64,000 bases of DNA, taken from NCBI RefSeq assembly GCF_004959855.1, contig NZ_SPNT01000001.1:930001-994000 (forward strand), given 5' to 3'. Below are positions 9,989 through 18,081 of this stretch, in pieces. Each line of letters starts with the position of its first letter. Within the stretch, counting starts at the first letter, position 1. A program made the position numbers and the translations under genes. The notes beneath the pieces were generated by a model. The model had not been told where the DNA came from and did not search any database. It saw only the letters and a list, made by a program, of their open reading frames with translations. Source of the DNA: Nitratireductor sp. XY-223. Lineage in GTDB: Bacteria > Pseudomonadota > Alphaproteobacteria > Rhizobiales > Rhizobiaceae.

Positions 9989-11137
9989 TCAGATGTTGAC
10001 CTCAATCCGGTGGGTCACGTAGCGGTCAAGGTCCGCGGGCAAAGCATCGCAGCCGAGACCCGATCCCGACACGGCCGGTCGCATCCCGGTGGCGCTGTCG
10101 ATATCCGGGGTTGGAAACGCCTCGCGGAGCGGATTCGGGTTGATGTCCACCTCCAACAGACCGTTACCGCCCACCGCCGCGAGCAGTTCGGCCGAGGCGG
10201 AAAGGCCGATGCCGCCGCCCAGAAAATGCGGGCAATAGGTCCTGCCGGCCGCGGTCGCCGCGCGGGCAACGGCATAACATCCCGAAATGCCGCCCCACTT
10301 GGCGACATCAGGCTGCAGGAACGTCAGGAAACCGGCATTGATCGCATCGGTGAACGCTTCAGTTCCGGCGATGTTCTCACCTCCGGCCAGCGGAATCTGT
10401 GTCGATGCGGCGACGTCTTTCCAGGCGGCCTCAGGCGCATCGGCGGCGATGGGTTCTTCAAGCCACCCCAATGGGGTATCCGCCAATGCGAACAGGAGTG
10501 ATTTGGCCCGCTCAGCGTCAAACGCCTGATTGGCGTCCGCAAAGAGGGACTCATCCGGCCCGAGCGTCTCAATGAGCGATCGAACGGCCGATGCGTCGCG
10601 GCCCGGCTCGAAACCAACCTTGACCTTGAACGCGTTGAATCCGGCATCTCGCGCCCGTGCCAACTCGGCGTCCGCCGCATCGATATGTATGCCGCTCGCG
10701 TAAACCCGTACGTTGTCGGCGGCGTCTGGATTGAGAAGCTTGCGCAATGGGAGGCCCACCGCGCGCGCCTTGATGTCCCAGAGTGCCGTGTCTATTCCGG
10801 CGATAGCCTGACTGAACGGCCCCCATTCGCGGCTTTGCAGGGCCATGAGGCGGGTTTTGGCCTCGATGTCGCGGAAGAACGCGGCCGGGTCTGCGACCGT
10901 TTGACCAAGCACCAAAGGCGCGATGTCACGTGCAATAAGGTTCACCCGGTGTTCGGCTCCCGCCGCGGGCCAGTTGGCGAAAACCTCGCCCCAGCCGCAG
11001 CAGCCGTCGGATGCCTCGAGCCGCACGAACACCGCCGGACGATCCGACATGCGGCCGAAGGACGTTTCCAATGGCGTGTGGATCGGGCAGCGACAGGACA
11101 GCGCCTCGATCCGCGTTATGCGATGCTGATGCGGCAT
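9989..11137 (-). CDS. Mandelate racemase/muconate-lactonising enzyme family protein (enolase superfamily)
   Basis: Divalent-metal enzyme that abstracts an alpha-proton from a carboxylate, acting as a dehydratase, racemase or cycloisomerase. In the 382-residue protein I see the KxK motif (FKVKVGF, about residue 190), metal ligands in DANQAF, WLEEPI and GGEN, then LQPDVAKWGG and a late histidine in CPHFLGGGIG. The start is the ATG at 11137, preceded by AAGGA. A longer frame to 11278 exists, but its extra 47 residues look non-coding. It is first in a two-gene minus-strand unit with the GMC oxidoreductase. Subfamily and substrate are uncertain. Confidence 0.9.
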   Translation of the reverse strand: MPHQHRITRIEALSCRCPIHTPLETSFGRMSDRPAVFVRLEASDGCCGWGEVFANWPAAGAEHRVNLIARDIAPLVLGQTVADPAAFFRDIEAKTRLMALQSREWGPFSQAIAGIDTALWDIKARAVGLPLRKLLNPDAADNVRVYASGIHIDAADAELARARDAGFNAFKVKVGFEPGRDASAVRSLIETLGPDESLFADANQAFDAERAKSLLFALADTPLGWLEEPIAADAPEAAWKDVAASTQIPLAGGENIAGTEAFTDAINAGFLTFLQPDVAKWGGISGCYAVARAATAAGRTYCPHFLGGGIGLSASAELLAAVGGNGLLEVDINPNPLREAFPTPDIDSATGMRPAVSGSGLGCDALPADLDRYVTHRIEVNI

Positions 11138-11345
11138 TGTTCCTTGTATCCGGGGTCCACGGGTGAGCCACCTGTAGAAAACACTTCCGCCGGCCTTGCG
11201 CAACAACTGGGTGCCTGTTGCGTGCTTCTCTTTGCCTTGGCGGCTGTGCGTGCCGGACGGCTCGGCGAAGAGAAGCACGTATCGCCCTTGGCGCCGAAGG
11301 CGCGGCTTTCACTGAAGGTTGGGGGAGGGTTGTTCCGAAACCGAA

Positions 11346-11421
11346 TGGTGGGCGGTGAGAGACTCGAACTCCCGACATCCTCGGTGTAAACGAGGCGCTC
11401 TACCAGCTGAGCTAACCGCCC
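11346..11421 (-). tRNA. tRNA-Val (anticodon TAC)
   Basis: The minus strand folds as a full cloverleaf: acceptor GGGCGGT/ACCGCCC, D-arm with AGCTCAGCTGGTAGAGC, anticodon stem CCTCG/CGAGG around loop TTTACAC (anticodon TAC, reads GUA), and a T-arm with GTTCGAGTC. The discriminator is A and the CCA end is encoded (11346-11348). The total is 76 bases. Confidence 0.96.
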
Positions 11422-11633
11422 GTCGAAAATCTTGGCACCGTTTATGCGCTTCGTCCGTTGAGTGCAAGGAAAAAGACGTGCAAACGCCAAAGTTTTTGTC
11501 CCGACCAGCAGCTCGTTTGGGCAATCAAAAATTTGTCGCCCGTTTTGAGACAAAAGCACTGGATGGGTGCTTGACAGGATCGGGGGAACAGCTTAATCCA
11601 CCGCTCACGTTTTGCAGACTTGCAAAGCCAAGC

Positions 11634-11710
11634 GCGGGTGTAGCTCAGCTGGTTAGAGTGCCGGCCTGTCACGCCGGAGGTCGCGGGTTCGAGCCCCGTC
11701 ACTCGCGCCA
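11634..11710 (+). tRNA. tRNA-Asp (anticodon GTC)
   Basis: Cloverleaf on the plus strand: acceptor GCGGGTG paired with CACTCGC (one G-U pair), D-arm AGCTCAGCTGGTTAGAGT, anticodon loop CTGTCAC (GTC, reads GAC) between CCGGC and GCCGG, and a T-arm with GGTTCGAGCC. CCA is encoded (11708-11710). The total is 77 bases. It is divergent from tRNA-Val, with 212 bases between them in which I see no other gene. Confidence 0.96.
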
Positions 11711-11772
11711 TTAAATCAAGCACTTAGCAAATCCCGAAATTTCGAATAGTTGGAATCCAGGCCGGGTTTCGA

Positions 11773-13119
11773 CTATTTCTGTCTTTTCCTCTTCCGCCAG
11801 GGCGCATCCCGTTCCCAATCGCCGGCCATGATCGAGCCGAAGGGATCCACCATGTCGACAACGTTGGCGAGCTCGTGCTTCCGAATCTGTTCACGGACCT
11901 GATCAGCACTCTTGTATGCGTCGGGAAGTTCGCTCTTGTCCGGAATTCCGCAGTAGAACCGCACGTCGATATCGGCCGGAATGACAGGTTCGTATTCCTT
12001 CAGAAATCGTGTCCGGCTCATATTGCGACCGGCTCCATGGGGCGCGAAACCCAATGCACCGCGATTGTCCGCGTGCTGCGTGATGAGGATCGGTTCAGCC
12101 ATGTTCATCGGGATGATCGTGCGGCCATCGTCGTCCGGCGAGAAGCCGGCATAGGACGGTGTGGCGCCCTTTGCGTGATAGAACAGGCCATCAGACTTCT
12201 GGAAGACAAAATTATGCTCATTCCAGAATTGGTCTTCTATCTTGTTCCCGAGATTCGCGGCGATGGCATCATGAAGGCACAGGTGGTTGAGCTTGGTCCA
12301 TTCTCTGACCAGTTGAAGCGCTTGACAGTAATCCTGACCTTCCCGTGTGTCAGCCGCGAGCCAGGAATTGGCCTTCGACACACGAGGCGCGATTGCCAGC
12401 GTATGACGATACGCTGCGGACATCCCGCGCTTGTACAGATGCGCCCCAAATCCCCTCGAGCCGTGATGTGAAACGATGGTCAGCTGACCGGTCGATCGCA
12501 GGTGTCCGACGTAGTAAAAATGGTTTCCGTCGCCCTGGGTGGTGAAGTGCCCCCAGGCGATATCCTCGAGTCCATTCGTGAAGGGATTGCTCTCCATCTT
12601 CGACAGGAATTCCGCCGGCGCGGTGATCGGATGCTTTGCGCGTTTGGTGGGTCCGAAGTGTGCGAATTCATTGATCGTATCCAGCAGTCGGGCGGGATCG
12701 TCCGCACGCTTGAGCACCGTCATGGCCATCGAACAGCAGATGTCCGACGAATGATATCCAGGGTGAATGGCGTTTTCGGTCGCGACGACCGCGCCGACGG
12801 GAATTGTTCCCGCCGGACACGCATCCGGCATGATGGCGCCGGCCTTGACCGTTGGGACCCGCATCAGTTCGTCCATTGCCTTGTGGACCGCGGCGACATT
12901 CTCTCGCTCGACATCGTTCTCAGGCTCGATGAACGCCTGATAGGCCAGCCCGTTGGTCCGCATGAGAACTTCAACGGGTTGCAGGTCCTGCAGGGCGGCA
13001 AAGATCTCGTTGTCGTCGTTGCCCTGGGAGCGCATCCTGTTGGCATGGGCGATCGCATCGGGGAACCACTTACCCGGCTTGAAGCCCCATTTGATCAGTG
13101 TCTTTCCGGTGATCTCCAA
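11773..13119 (-). CDS. RtcB-family RNA ligase (divergent)
   Basis: Predicted GTP- and manganese-dependent ligase that joins 2',3'-cyclic phosphate or 3'-phosphate RNA ends to 5'-OH ends. Conserved RtcB-like blocks in the 448 residues are HPGYHSSDICCSM, TQGDGNHFYYVG, SHHGSRGFG, HAKGATPSYAG, and APHGAGRNMSRT. The last block carries the histidine expected to accept GMP. Metal-binding Cys and His positions look kept. It begins with TTG at 13119, preceded by AGGAG at a 7-base spacing; no ATG fits. No RtcA cyclase, archease or RtcR-type sigma-54 activator is next to it. It points at the tRNA-Asp gene on the other strand. Function as repair or tRNA ligase is inferred from family only. Confidence 0.85.
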   Translation of the reverse strand: MEITGKTLIKWGFKPGKWFPDAIAHANRMRSQGNDDNEIFAALQDLQPVEVLMRTNGLAYQAFIEPENDVERENVAAVHKAMDELMRVPTVKAGAIMPDACPAGTIPVGAVVATENAIHPGYHSSDICCSMAMTVLKRADDPARLLDTINEFAHFGPTKRAKHPITAPAEFLSKMESNPFTNGLEDIAWGHFTTQGDGNHFYYVGHLRSTGQLTIVSHHGSRGFGAHLYKRGMSAAYRHTLAIAPRVSKANSWLAADTREGQDYCQALQLVREWTKLNHLCLHDAIAANLGNKIEDQFWNEHNFVFQKSDGLFYHAKGATPSYAGFSPDDDGRTIIPMNMAEPILITQHADNRGALGFAPHGAGRNMSRTRFLKEYEPVIPADIDVRFYCGIPDKSELPDAYKSADQVREQIRKHELANVVDMVDPFGSIMAGDWERDAPWRKRKRQK

Positions 13120-13830
13120 CGGAAAACTCCTATTTCATCGGGTCGTCAGATATCGGTTCGACGACTGTCTGGTTCTGTGTTGTTCCGGTGCTGTATATGA
13201 TTACAGCCACCTCTTTTCCATCCTTGAAGGATTTGCGTGCTGACGACACGCAAACTGATTGTCCTGCCTTTTTGCGTCGGTCAAATTCGGGGTTGGGCCG
13301 CAAATATTGAGAAACAGGGTTAACGCGCCGGCCCCGCCGCATTGGCGGCCCGGCAGTCGTGTTCGGCAATCTTCCGCAAAAACAAACACATCACATATTT
13401 GAGATGGGAGCCAAAAACAGCCTCTCACCGGCCAACATTTGAGGATCAATGCTTGCCGGCGGCGTTGTCTGTCGCGATGCGAATACTGCCGCCCGGCAGC
13501 CGTCTTCGCCCGGCCGCTCGCAATCCATTTCTCACAATTGAGATGAATAAAGCAGTTCAAGCAGTTAATTTTATTTGGTTACCTGTCTTACGTTAATATC
13601 ACCATACAAGTCAATATCGCTAAGTACATATATAATAAAAATATGTATAAAATTTGATTAAAATTTTATCTATTTCAGTCTTCTAAATATTAATGCCTGT
13701 CAATATTGACTTATAGAGTACTAAGAGTTGTTATAAATCGTCAGGCGGGAATTAATTGTTGATAAAGCGAAGAATTTAACGTTCTGCAGCGGGGAGGCCA
13801 CGCGGATGGGAAGCGTGAAAGGGGAGTGCC
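13120..13830. other. 711-base AT-rich intergenic region upstream of the repeat protein
   Basis: No convincing coding sequence was found on either strand; the short open frames lack ribosome binding sites and protein-like composition. From about 13530 to 13800 it becomes markedly AT-rich, unlike the rest of the window. It contains a perfect 12-base palindrome, GTCAATATTGAC (13699-13710), and a TTGACT...TATAAA pair (see the promoter entry). Such an AT-rich block ahead of an odd gene is compatible with nucleoid-protein silencing or with acquired DNA. This is inference. Confidence 0.5.
13706..13737 (+). promoter_or_regulatory. Candidate promoter of the repeat-protein gene
   Basis: TTGACT (13706-13711) overlaps the right half of the palindrome GTCAATATTGAC. 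TATAAA follows at 13732-13737 after 20 bases, or TTATAA after 19, which is longer than ideal. A regulator binding the palindrome would cover the -35 element. The strong AAGGGGAG ribosome binding site is about 80 bases downstream. Confidence 0.35.
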
Positions 13831-15636
13831 ATGAAGTTTTCCAGGCGATTAAAGCTGCCGGCCATGCTGGCGGCTGCCGTGCTGTTCGGCGCGGCGTACG
13901 CTGTCGTATGGCCTAGTAGTGCCCTAGCGAATAGTGGAGGAGCATCGAGCTCTGAAAGTTCCGCTGGTTCCGAAAGCTCGGCAAGTGCAGAGAGTTCGGC
14001 CAGTGCCGAAAGCTCTGCAGGTCAAGCGAGCAGCAACAGCGGTGCAAACAACAACAACGGCCGCAGCAACGAACAAAGCCGCAACCGCGGCCGTAACAAC
14101 GAACAAAGCCGCAACCGCGGCCGCGACAATGAACAAAGCCGCAACCGTGGCCGCAACAATGAACAAAGCCGCAACCGCGGCCGTAACAACGAACAAAGCC
14201 GTAACCGTGGCCGCGACAACGAACAAAGCCGCAACCGTGGCCGCAACAATGAAAGCCGCAATAACAAGGGTGGCGGCAAAGAAAACGGCAGATACGGTAA
14301 CAGAAACGGTGGTGACCGTGCTGGCCGGGAAGGTCGGCGCAATGGCGGTGAAGGCAAACGTGGCCGAGCCGGCAGGCACAATAAACATGGCGGCTGGGGA
14401 AAAGACGATCGGACACCCGGTTGGCATAACAAAGACAAGGATCGCGACCGCTGGGACAAAGGCGATCGTGGTCGTTACACCAAGAAGGGTGGCGCAAGGG
14501 TTAAGACCCGAGACAAGCACCACTACAAGCATCGTTCGGGCCGCGACAAGAAGCGCGAGCGCGAAAACGGCCAGAGCAAGAAGAAGCGTGAGCGTGAATA
14601 CGGCCAGAAAAAGAAACGCGGTGAATCACCGCGCAATGAACAGCGCCGTGGCAAGAAGAATGATGAATGGCAGCGCTACGCCGACAAACATCACTACAAG
14701 CACCGTTCGGGCCGCGACAAGAAGCGCGAGCGCGAATACGGTCAAAACAAAAAGCGTGAGCGTGAAAACGGCCAGAACAAAAAGCGCGAGCGCGAATACG
14801 GCCAGAATAAAAAGCGTGAGCGCGAAAACGGCCAGAACAAAAAACGCGAGCGCGAATACGGCCAGAAGAAGCGTGAGCGTGAAAACGGCCAGAAGAAGAA
14901 GCGCGAGCGTGAATACGGCCAGAAGAAGCGTGAGCGTGAAAACGGCCAGAAGAAGAAGCGCGAGCGTGAATACGGCCAGAAGAAGCGCGAGCGTGAAAAC
15001 GGCCAGAAGAAGAAGCGTGAGCGTGAATACGGCCAGAAAAAGAAACGCGATGATTCACCGCGCAACGAACAGCGCCGTGGCAAGAAGAAGGATGAATGGA
15101 AGCGTTACGCTGACAAGCATCACTACAAGCATCGCTCCGGCAAGAAGAAAGGCGGTCAGAAGTTCAGCAAGAAAGACTGGAACAGTGATCGGCACTACGC
15201 CAAGAAGGACGGCCGCAAGAAGCGCGATGATGTAAAACGCGACCGCAAACGTGGTGAAGAATGGGAACGTGGCAAGAAAGGCAAATATGCCTACAAGAAA
15301 GACGGTCCCAAGAAGAAGTACGGCAAGCGGCATGGGCCTAAGAAGAAGCATGCCCACAAGCACCACGACAAAAAGAAGAAACACGCTCACAAGCGCGACG
15401 GCAAAAAGAAGAAGTACGCTTACAAGTACGACAAGAAAAAGAAGAAGCACGCTCACAAGCACAAGAAAAAGAAGAAGCACGCCAAGAAGCACAAAAAGAA
15501 GCGTAAATATGCCAAGAAGAAAAAGAAGAAGCGCAAGCACCGTCGCAAGAAGCCGCGGCCGGAGCCCGTTGCGCCTCAGCTCCAGCCGGTCGACTGTGAA
15601 CGGTTCCAGACGGACGGCACAATCGACTGCCGCTAG
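13831..15636 (+). CDS. Secreted, highly basic tandem-repeat protein of unknown function
   Basis: I do not recognise this 601-residue protein. It has a clear Sec signal peptide (basic RR start, hydrophobic 10-28, likely cut after SSALA at residue 34). A Ser/Glu/Ala stretch follows (35-70), then six 10-residue repeats of the type NNEQSRNRGR (79-140). Next come a Gly/Arg/Lys region (141-228), a long block of KKREREYGQ/KKRERENGQ units (about 239-407) flanked by copies of DKHHYKHRSG and SPRNEQRRGKK, a Lys/His/Tyr-rich tail with HAHK and YAYK motifs (480-575), and a short non-repetitive end with two cysteines (DCERF...DC). Net charge must be very positive. It has a strong ribosome binding site (AAGGGGAG) and a strong terminator after it, so it looks expressed alone. 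It could be an envelope or matrix polycation that binds DNA, polysaccharide or minerals; that is speculation. Confidence 0.8.
   Translation: MKFSRRLKLPAMLAAAVLFGAAYAVVWPSSALANSGGASSSESSAGSESSASAESSASAESSAGQASSNSGANNNNGRSNEQSRNRGRNNEQSRNRGRDNEQSRNRGRNNEQSRNRGRNNEQSRNRGRDNEQSRNRGRNNESRNNKGGGKENGRYGNRNGGDRAGREGRRNGGEGKRGRAGRHNKHGGWGKDDRTPGWHNKDKDRDRWDKGDRGRYTKKGGARVKTRDKHHYKHRSGRDKKRERENGQSKKKREREYGQKKKRGESPRNEQRRGKKNDEWQRYADKHHYKHRSGRDKKREREYGQNKKRERENGQNKKREREYGQNKKRERENGQNKKREREYGQKKRERENGQKKKREREYGQKKRERENGQKKKREREYGQKKRERENGQKKKREREYGQKKKRDDSPRNEQRRGKKKDEWKRYADKHHYKHRSGKKKGGQKFSKKDWNSDRHYAKKDGRKKRDDVKRDRKRGEEWERGKKGKYAYKKDGPKKKYGKRHGPKKKHAHKHHDKKKKHAHKRDGKKKKYAYKYDKKKKKHAHKHKKKKKHAKKHKKKRKYAKKKKKKRKHRRKKPRPEPVAPQLQPVDCERFQTDGTIDCR
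14065..14250 (+). repeat. 30-base in-frame tandem repeats (NNEQSRNRGR block)
   Basis: Six nearly identical 30-base units and a partial seventh encode (S/N/D)NEQSRNRGR. Variation is confined mostly to the first residue and to silent third-codon positions. The coding reading frame explains the repeat, so it is not a CRISPR array. Confidence 0.9.
14515..15160 (+). repeat. 27/30-base repeats nested in a larger duplicated segment
   Basis: Units encoding (N/K)KKREREYGQ and (N/K)KKRERENGQ alternate (Tyr, then Asn) over about 170 codons. They are bracketed by three copies of a DKHHYKHRSG box and two copies of SPRNEQRRGKKxDEWxRYA. The layout suggests a duplicated module whose inner repeats then expanded. 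Silent differences between copies show the repeats are not a very recent single expansion. Confidence 0.85.
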
Positions 15637-15694
15637 AGCTTGAGCGAAACAGGCATCGGTGCCGGTGAAACGGACACCGAAGCCAAACCGAAAA

Positions 15695-15730
15695 AGAAGC
15701 GCCCGCCGTTGTTCGGCGGGCGCTTTTTTA
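15695..15730 (+). terminator. Rho-independent terminator after the repeat protein
   Basis: GCGCCCGCCG and CGGCGGGCGC form a perfect 10-bp stem with a 5-base loop and are followed by six T. It lies about 60 bases past the stop codon. AAAAAGAA before the stem would also allow some function on the minus strand. Confidence 0.93.
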
Positions 15731-16051
15731 TTGCGGTGGCGCGAGCGATCCTCGTGCGGCACGTAGCCTGCCCGCGAAGGCGATATCCGTCTCGGCGTGT
15801 CGGACCGGGCTTCTCACCAAACGCCGAGGTCGGGATTCGGACTCGCTTAGTGGCAGCACGGCTGTGCACAATCGGGGGTGCGGGGCCATCGGATTTGCGT
15901 TAATTTTGCGGTGCACTATGGCGAGGGTCAATTCGTCGCATTTATGTGTTTGACCGGGGGCATTTGCGTTGACTGGGCGGGCTTTATGTGTAAACCGGCA
16001 CATTGGAACCATTCGCGACTGCAACAGCCGTGAAGCAGCAAGGAAACCAAG
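15731..16051. other. Region upstream of the nuo operon
   Basis: 321 bases with no credible gene. It should hold the nuo promoter. The best eye match is TTGACT (15969-15974) with a poor -10 (TAAACC at 15991), about 60-80 bases before nuoA. The nuoA ribosome binding site AAGGA sits about 10 bases upstream of its ATG. Confidence 0.35.
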
Positions 16052-16417
16052 ATGACTGAACTGTTGAGTTCATATCTCCCGATTGTGGTTTTTCTCGGCA
16101 TTTCCCTGGTAATCGGACTGGCGCTGTTGGTTGCTCCGTTTCTGATTGCGTACAAGGCGCCCGATTCGGAAAAGCTCTCAGCATACGAGTGCGGCTTCAA
16201 CGCCTTCGACGATGCCCGAATGAAGTTCGATGTCCGGTTCTACCTGGTCGCGATCCTGTTCATCATATTCGATCTTGAGGTCGCGTTCCTGTTCCCCTGG
16301 GCGGTTTCCTTTGACGGCATCGGCTGGTTCGGTTTCTGGTCCATGATGGTGTTTCTGGCGATCCTGACCGTCGGTTTCATCTACGAATGGAAGAAGGGAG
16401 CGCTGGAATGGCAGTAG
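16052..16417 (+). CDS. nuoA: NADH-quinone oxidoreductase subunit A
   Basis: Small membrane subunit of respiratory complex I at the junction of the membrane and peripheral arms. The 121 residues hold three predicted transmembrane helices and the conserved loop [23 protein letters not shown], which carries the cysteine known from ND3. It is the first gene of the nuo operon, and its end overlaps the nuoB start by 10 bases, suggesting translational coupling. Confidence 0.97.
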   Translation: MTELLSSYLPIVVFLGISLVIGLALLVAPFLIAYKAPDSEKLSAYECGFNAFDDARMKFDVRFYLVAILFIIFDLEVAFLFPWAVSFDGIGWFGFWSMMVFLAILTVGFIYEWKKGALEWQ

Positions 16418-16989
16418 GCGACGGCAGTTCCACCCTGGTTGCACCGCAACCGCGCGGCATCATCGACCCGGCCACCGGCAAACCGGCGGGTTCGAACGAT
16501 CCTTTCTACGGTGAAATCAACAACGAGCTGGCGGACAAGGGTTTCCTGGTCACGTCCACGGACGAGCTCATCAACTGGGCGCGGACCGGGTCGCTGATGT
16601 GGATGACCTTCGGCCTGGCATGCTGCGCCGTGGAAATGATGCAGATGTCGATGCCGCGATACGATGCGGAACGCTTCGGTTTCGCGCCGCGCGCTTCGCC
16701 CAGGCAATCCGACGTGATGATCGTCGCCGGGACGCTGACCAACAAGATGGCGCCGGCGCTGCGAAAGGTCTACGACCAGATGCCGGAACCGCGCTATGTC
16801 ATCTCCATGGGATCGTGTGCGAACGGCGGCGGGTATTACCACTATTCCTACTCGGTCGTTCGCGGCTGCGATCGCGTGGTCCCCGTCGACATCTACGTTC
16901 CGGGCTGCCCGCCGACGGCGGAGGCGCTTCTTTACGGCGTGCTGCTGCTGCAGAAGAAAATCCGCCGCACCGGCACGATCGAGCGATAG
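16408..16989 (+). CDS. nuoB: NADH-quinone oxidoreductase subunit B
   Basis: Peripheral-arm subunit that carries the terminal iron-sulphur cluster N2, which passes electrons to quinone. The 193-residue reading has the unusual adjacent cysteine pair (Cys72-Cys73, ACCAVEMM) plus Cys137 (GSCANGG) and Cys167 (GCPPT). I prefer the ATG at 16408, preceded by GGGAG, over the in-frame ATG at 16387, which has no ribosome binding site and would deepen the overlap with nuoA. All cluster ligands are present. Confidence 0.96.
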   Translation: MAVGDGSSTLVAPQPRGIIDPATGKPAGSNDPFYGEINNELADKGFLVTSTDELINWARTGSLMWMTFGLACCAVEMMQMSMPRYDAERFGFAPRASPRQSDVMIVAGTLTNKMAPALRKVYDQMPEPRYVISMGSCANGGGYYHYSYSVVRGCDRVVPVDIYVPGCPPTAEALLYGVLLLQKKIRRTGTIER

Positions 16990-17003
16990 GAGAGGCCGGT
17001 TCC

Positions 17004-17606
17004 ATGAGTGAAGCGCTGAACGAACTGGCATCCTATCTCGCCGAGCGCAGGGGCGAGTGCATCGTGTCGTCCGAAATCAGCTATGGCGAGCTGACCGTCG
17101 TTACCACGCCGGAGAACGTGCTGTCGCTGCTGACATTCCTTCGCGACGATGCCCAGTGCCAGTTTGTCAACTTCACCGATATCTGCGGCGTGGACTGGCC
17201 GTCGAGAATGCGGCGCTTCGATGTGGTCTACCATCTGCTTTCGCCGCGACAGAACATGCGCGTGCGGGTGAAGCTCGAAGTCGGCGAGGAAGAGACGGTT
17301 CCCTCTGCAACACCGGTCTATCCGGGGGCGGATTGGTTCGAACGGGAGGCCTACGACATGTACGGCATCCTGTTTACCGGCCATCCGGACCTGCGCCGGA
17401 TCCTGACGGATTACGGTTTCGAGGGGCATCCCCTCCGCAAGGATTTTCCGACGACCGGATTCGTCGAGGTCCGCTATGACGACGAGGTCAAGCGGGTCGT
17501 CTACGAGCCGGTCAAACTGAAGCAGGAATTTCGCAATTTCGATTTTCTGTCGCCTTGGGAAAGTGCCGAATACGTGCTTCCGGGGGACGAGAAGGCGGAT
17601 GAATAG
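17004..17606 (+). CDS. nuoC: NADH-quinone oxidoreductase subunit C
   Basis: The 30-kDa subunit homologue of the complex I connecting module. The 200 residues include the family signature near [21 protein letters not shown] and [14 protein letters not shown]. It is a separate gene, not fused to nuoD as in E. coli. The ATG at 17004 follows an AGGAGAGG ribosome binding site; an upstream extension of the same frame inside nuoB is not coding. An unrelated GFA-family gene separates it from nuoD. Confidence 0.96.
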   Translation: MSEALNELASYLAERRGECIVSSEISYGELTVVTTPENVLSLLTFLRDDAQCQFVNFTDICGVDWPSRMRRFDVVYHLLSPRQNMRVRVKLEVGEEETVPSATPVYPGADWFEREAYDMYGILFTGHPDLRRILTDYGFEGHPLRKDFPTTGFVEVRYDDEVKRVVYEPVKLKQEFRNFDFLSPWESAEYVLPGDEKADE

Positions 17607-17630
17607 GACATTGTTGAGCGAGGCCAGGAT

Positions 17631-18077
17631 ATGACCGATACAAAGTCAACTGCCGACGGCGAACGCCTGCAAGCACGTTGCCTTTGCGGGGCCGTTCGCT
17701 TCTCCGCGGTTCCGGCAAACGCCAACACCAGCGTGTGCCATTGCCATATGTGCCAGCGCTGGGCTGCCGGTCCCTTCTTCGGCGTGCACTGCCGGGACAC
17801 CGTGGAATTCGAAACGAGCGACGACCTGGAGCGCTTCGAATCCTCACAGTGGGCGGAACGGGGCTTTTGCCGCAAGTGCGGCACCTCGCTGTTCTGGAAT
17901 CTGCGCGGCAAGGCGGACTACCATGTCTCGCTGACGGCCTTCGAGCCGAGGCCGGATGCAAAATTCACCGATGAGATCTTCATCGACGAAAAACCGGACT
18001 GCTACGCGTTTGCCAACGACACCAAGAAACTGACCGGGGCGCAGGTGTTCGCCATGTTCGCCGAGGGCCAGGAATAG
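17631..18077 (+). CDS. GFA family protein (zinc-binding, CENP-V/GFA domain)
   Basis: A 148-residue protein of the glutathione-dependent formaldehyde-activating family. Members bind zinc through clustered cysteines; only a few have proven activity, and many are of unknown role. Visible ligands are Cys17/Cys19 (CLCGAVRF), Cys36/Cys38/Cys41 (CHCHMC), and Cys80/Cys83 (CRKCG). It sits inside the nuo operon between nuoC and nuoD, with 24 bases upstream and 4 bases downstream, so it must be co-transcribed. It is not a known complex I subunit; a link to complex I is only suggested by location. Confidence 0.88.
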   Translation: MTDTKSTADGERLQARCLCGAVRFSAVPANANTSVCHCHMCQRWAAGPFFGVHCRDTVEFETSDDLERFESSQWAERGFCRKCGTSLFWNLRGKADYHVSLTAFEPRPDAKFTDEIFIDEKPDCYAFANDTKKLTGAQVFAMFAEGQE

Positions 18078-18081
18078 CACG

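Noticed and set aside
14065-14250. Regular 30-base repeats resembling a CRISPR array
   Set aside because: There are no unique spacers; units are directly adjacent, in frame and coding.
13934-15235. A 433-codon plus-strand frame and several long minus-strand frames overlapping the repeat protein
   Set aside because: Repeats whose unit is a multiple of three keep all frames open. Only the frame from 13831 has a signal peptide, a ribosome binding site and a terminator at the proper distance.
15640-15903. An 87-codon frame after the repeat-protein gene
   Set aside because: It crosses the strong terminator, has no ribosome binding site and no protein-like sequence.
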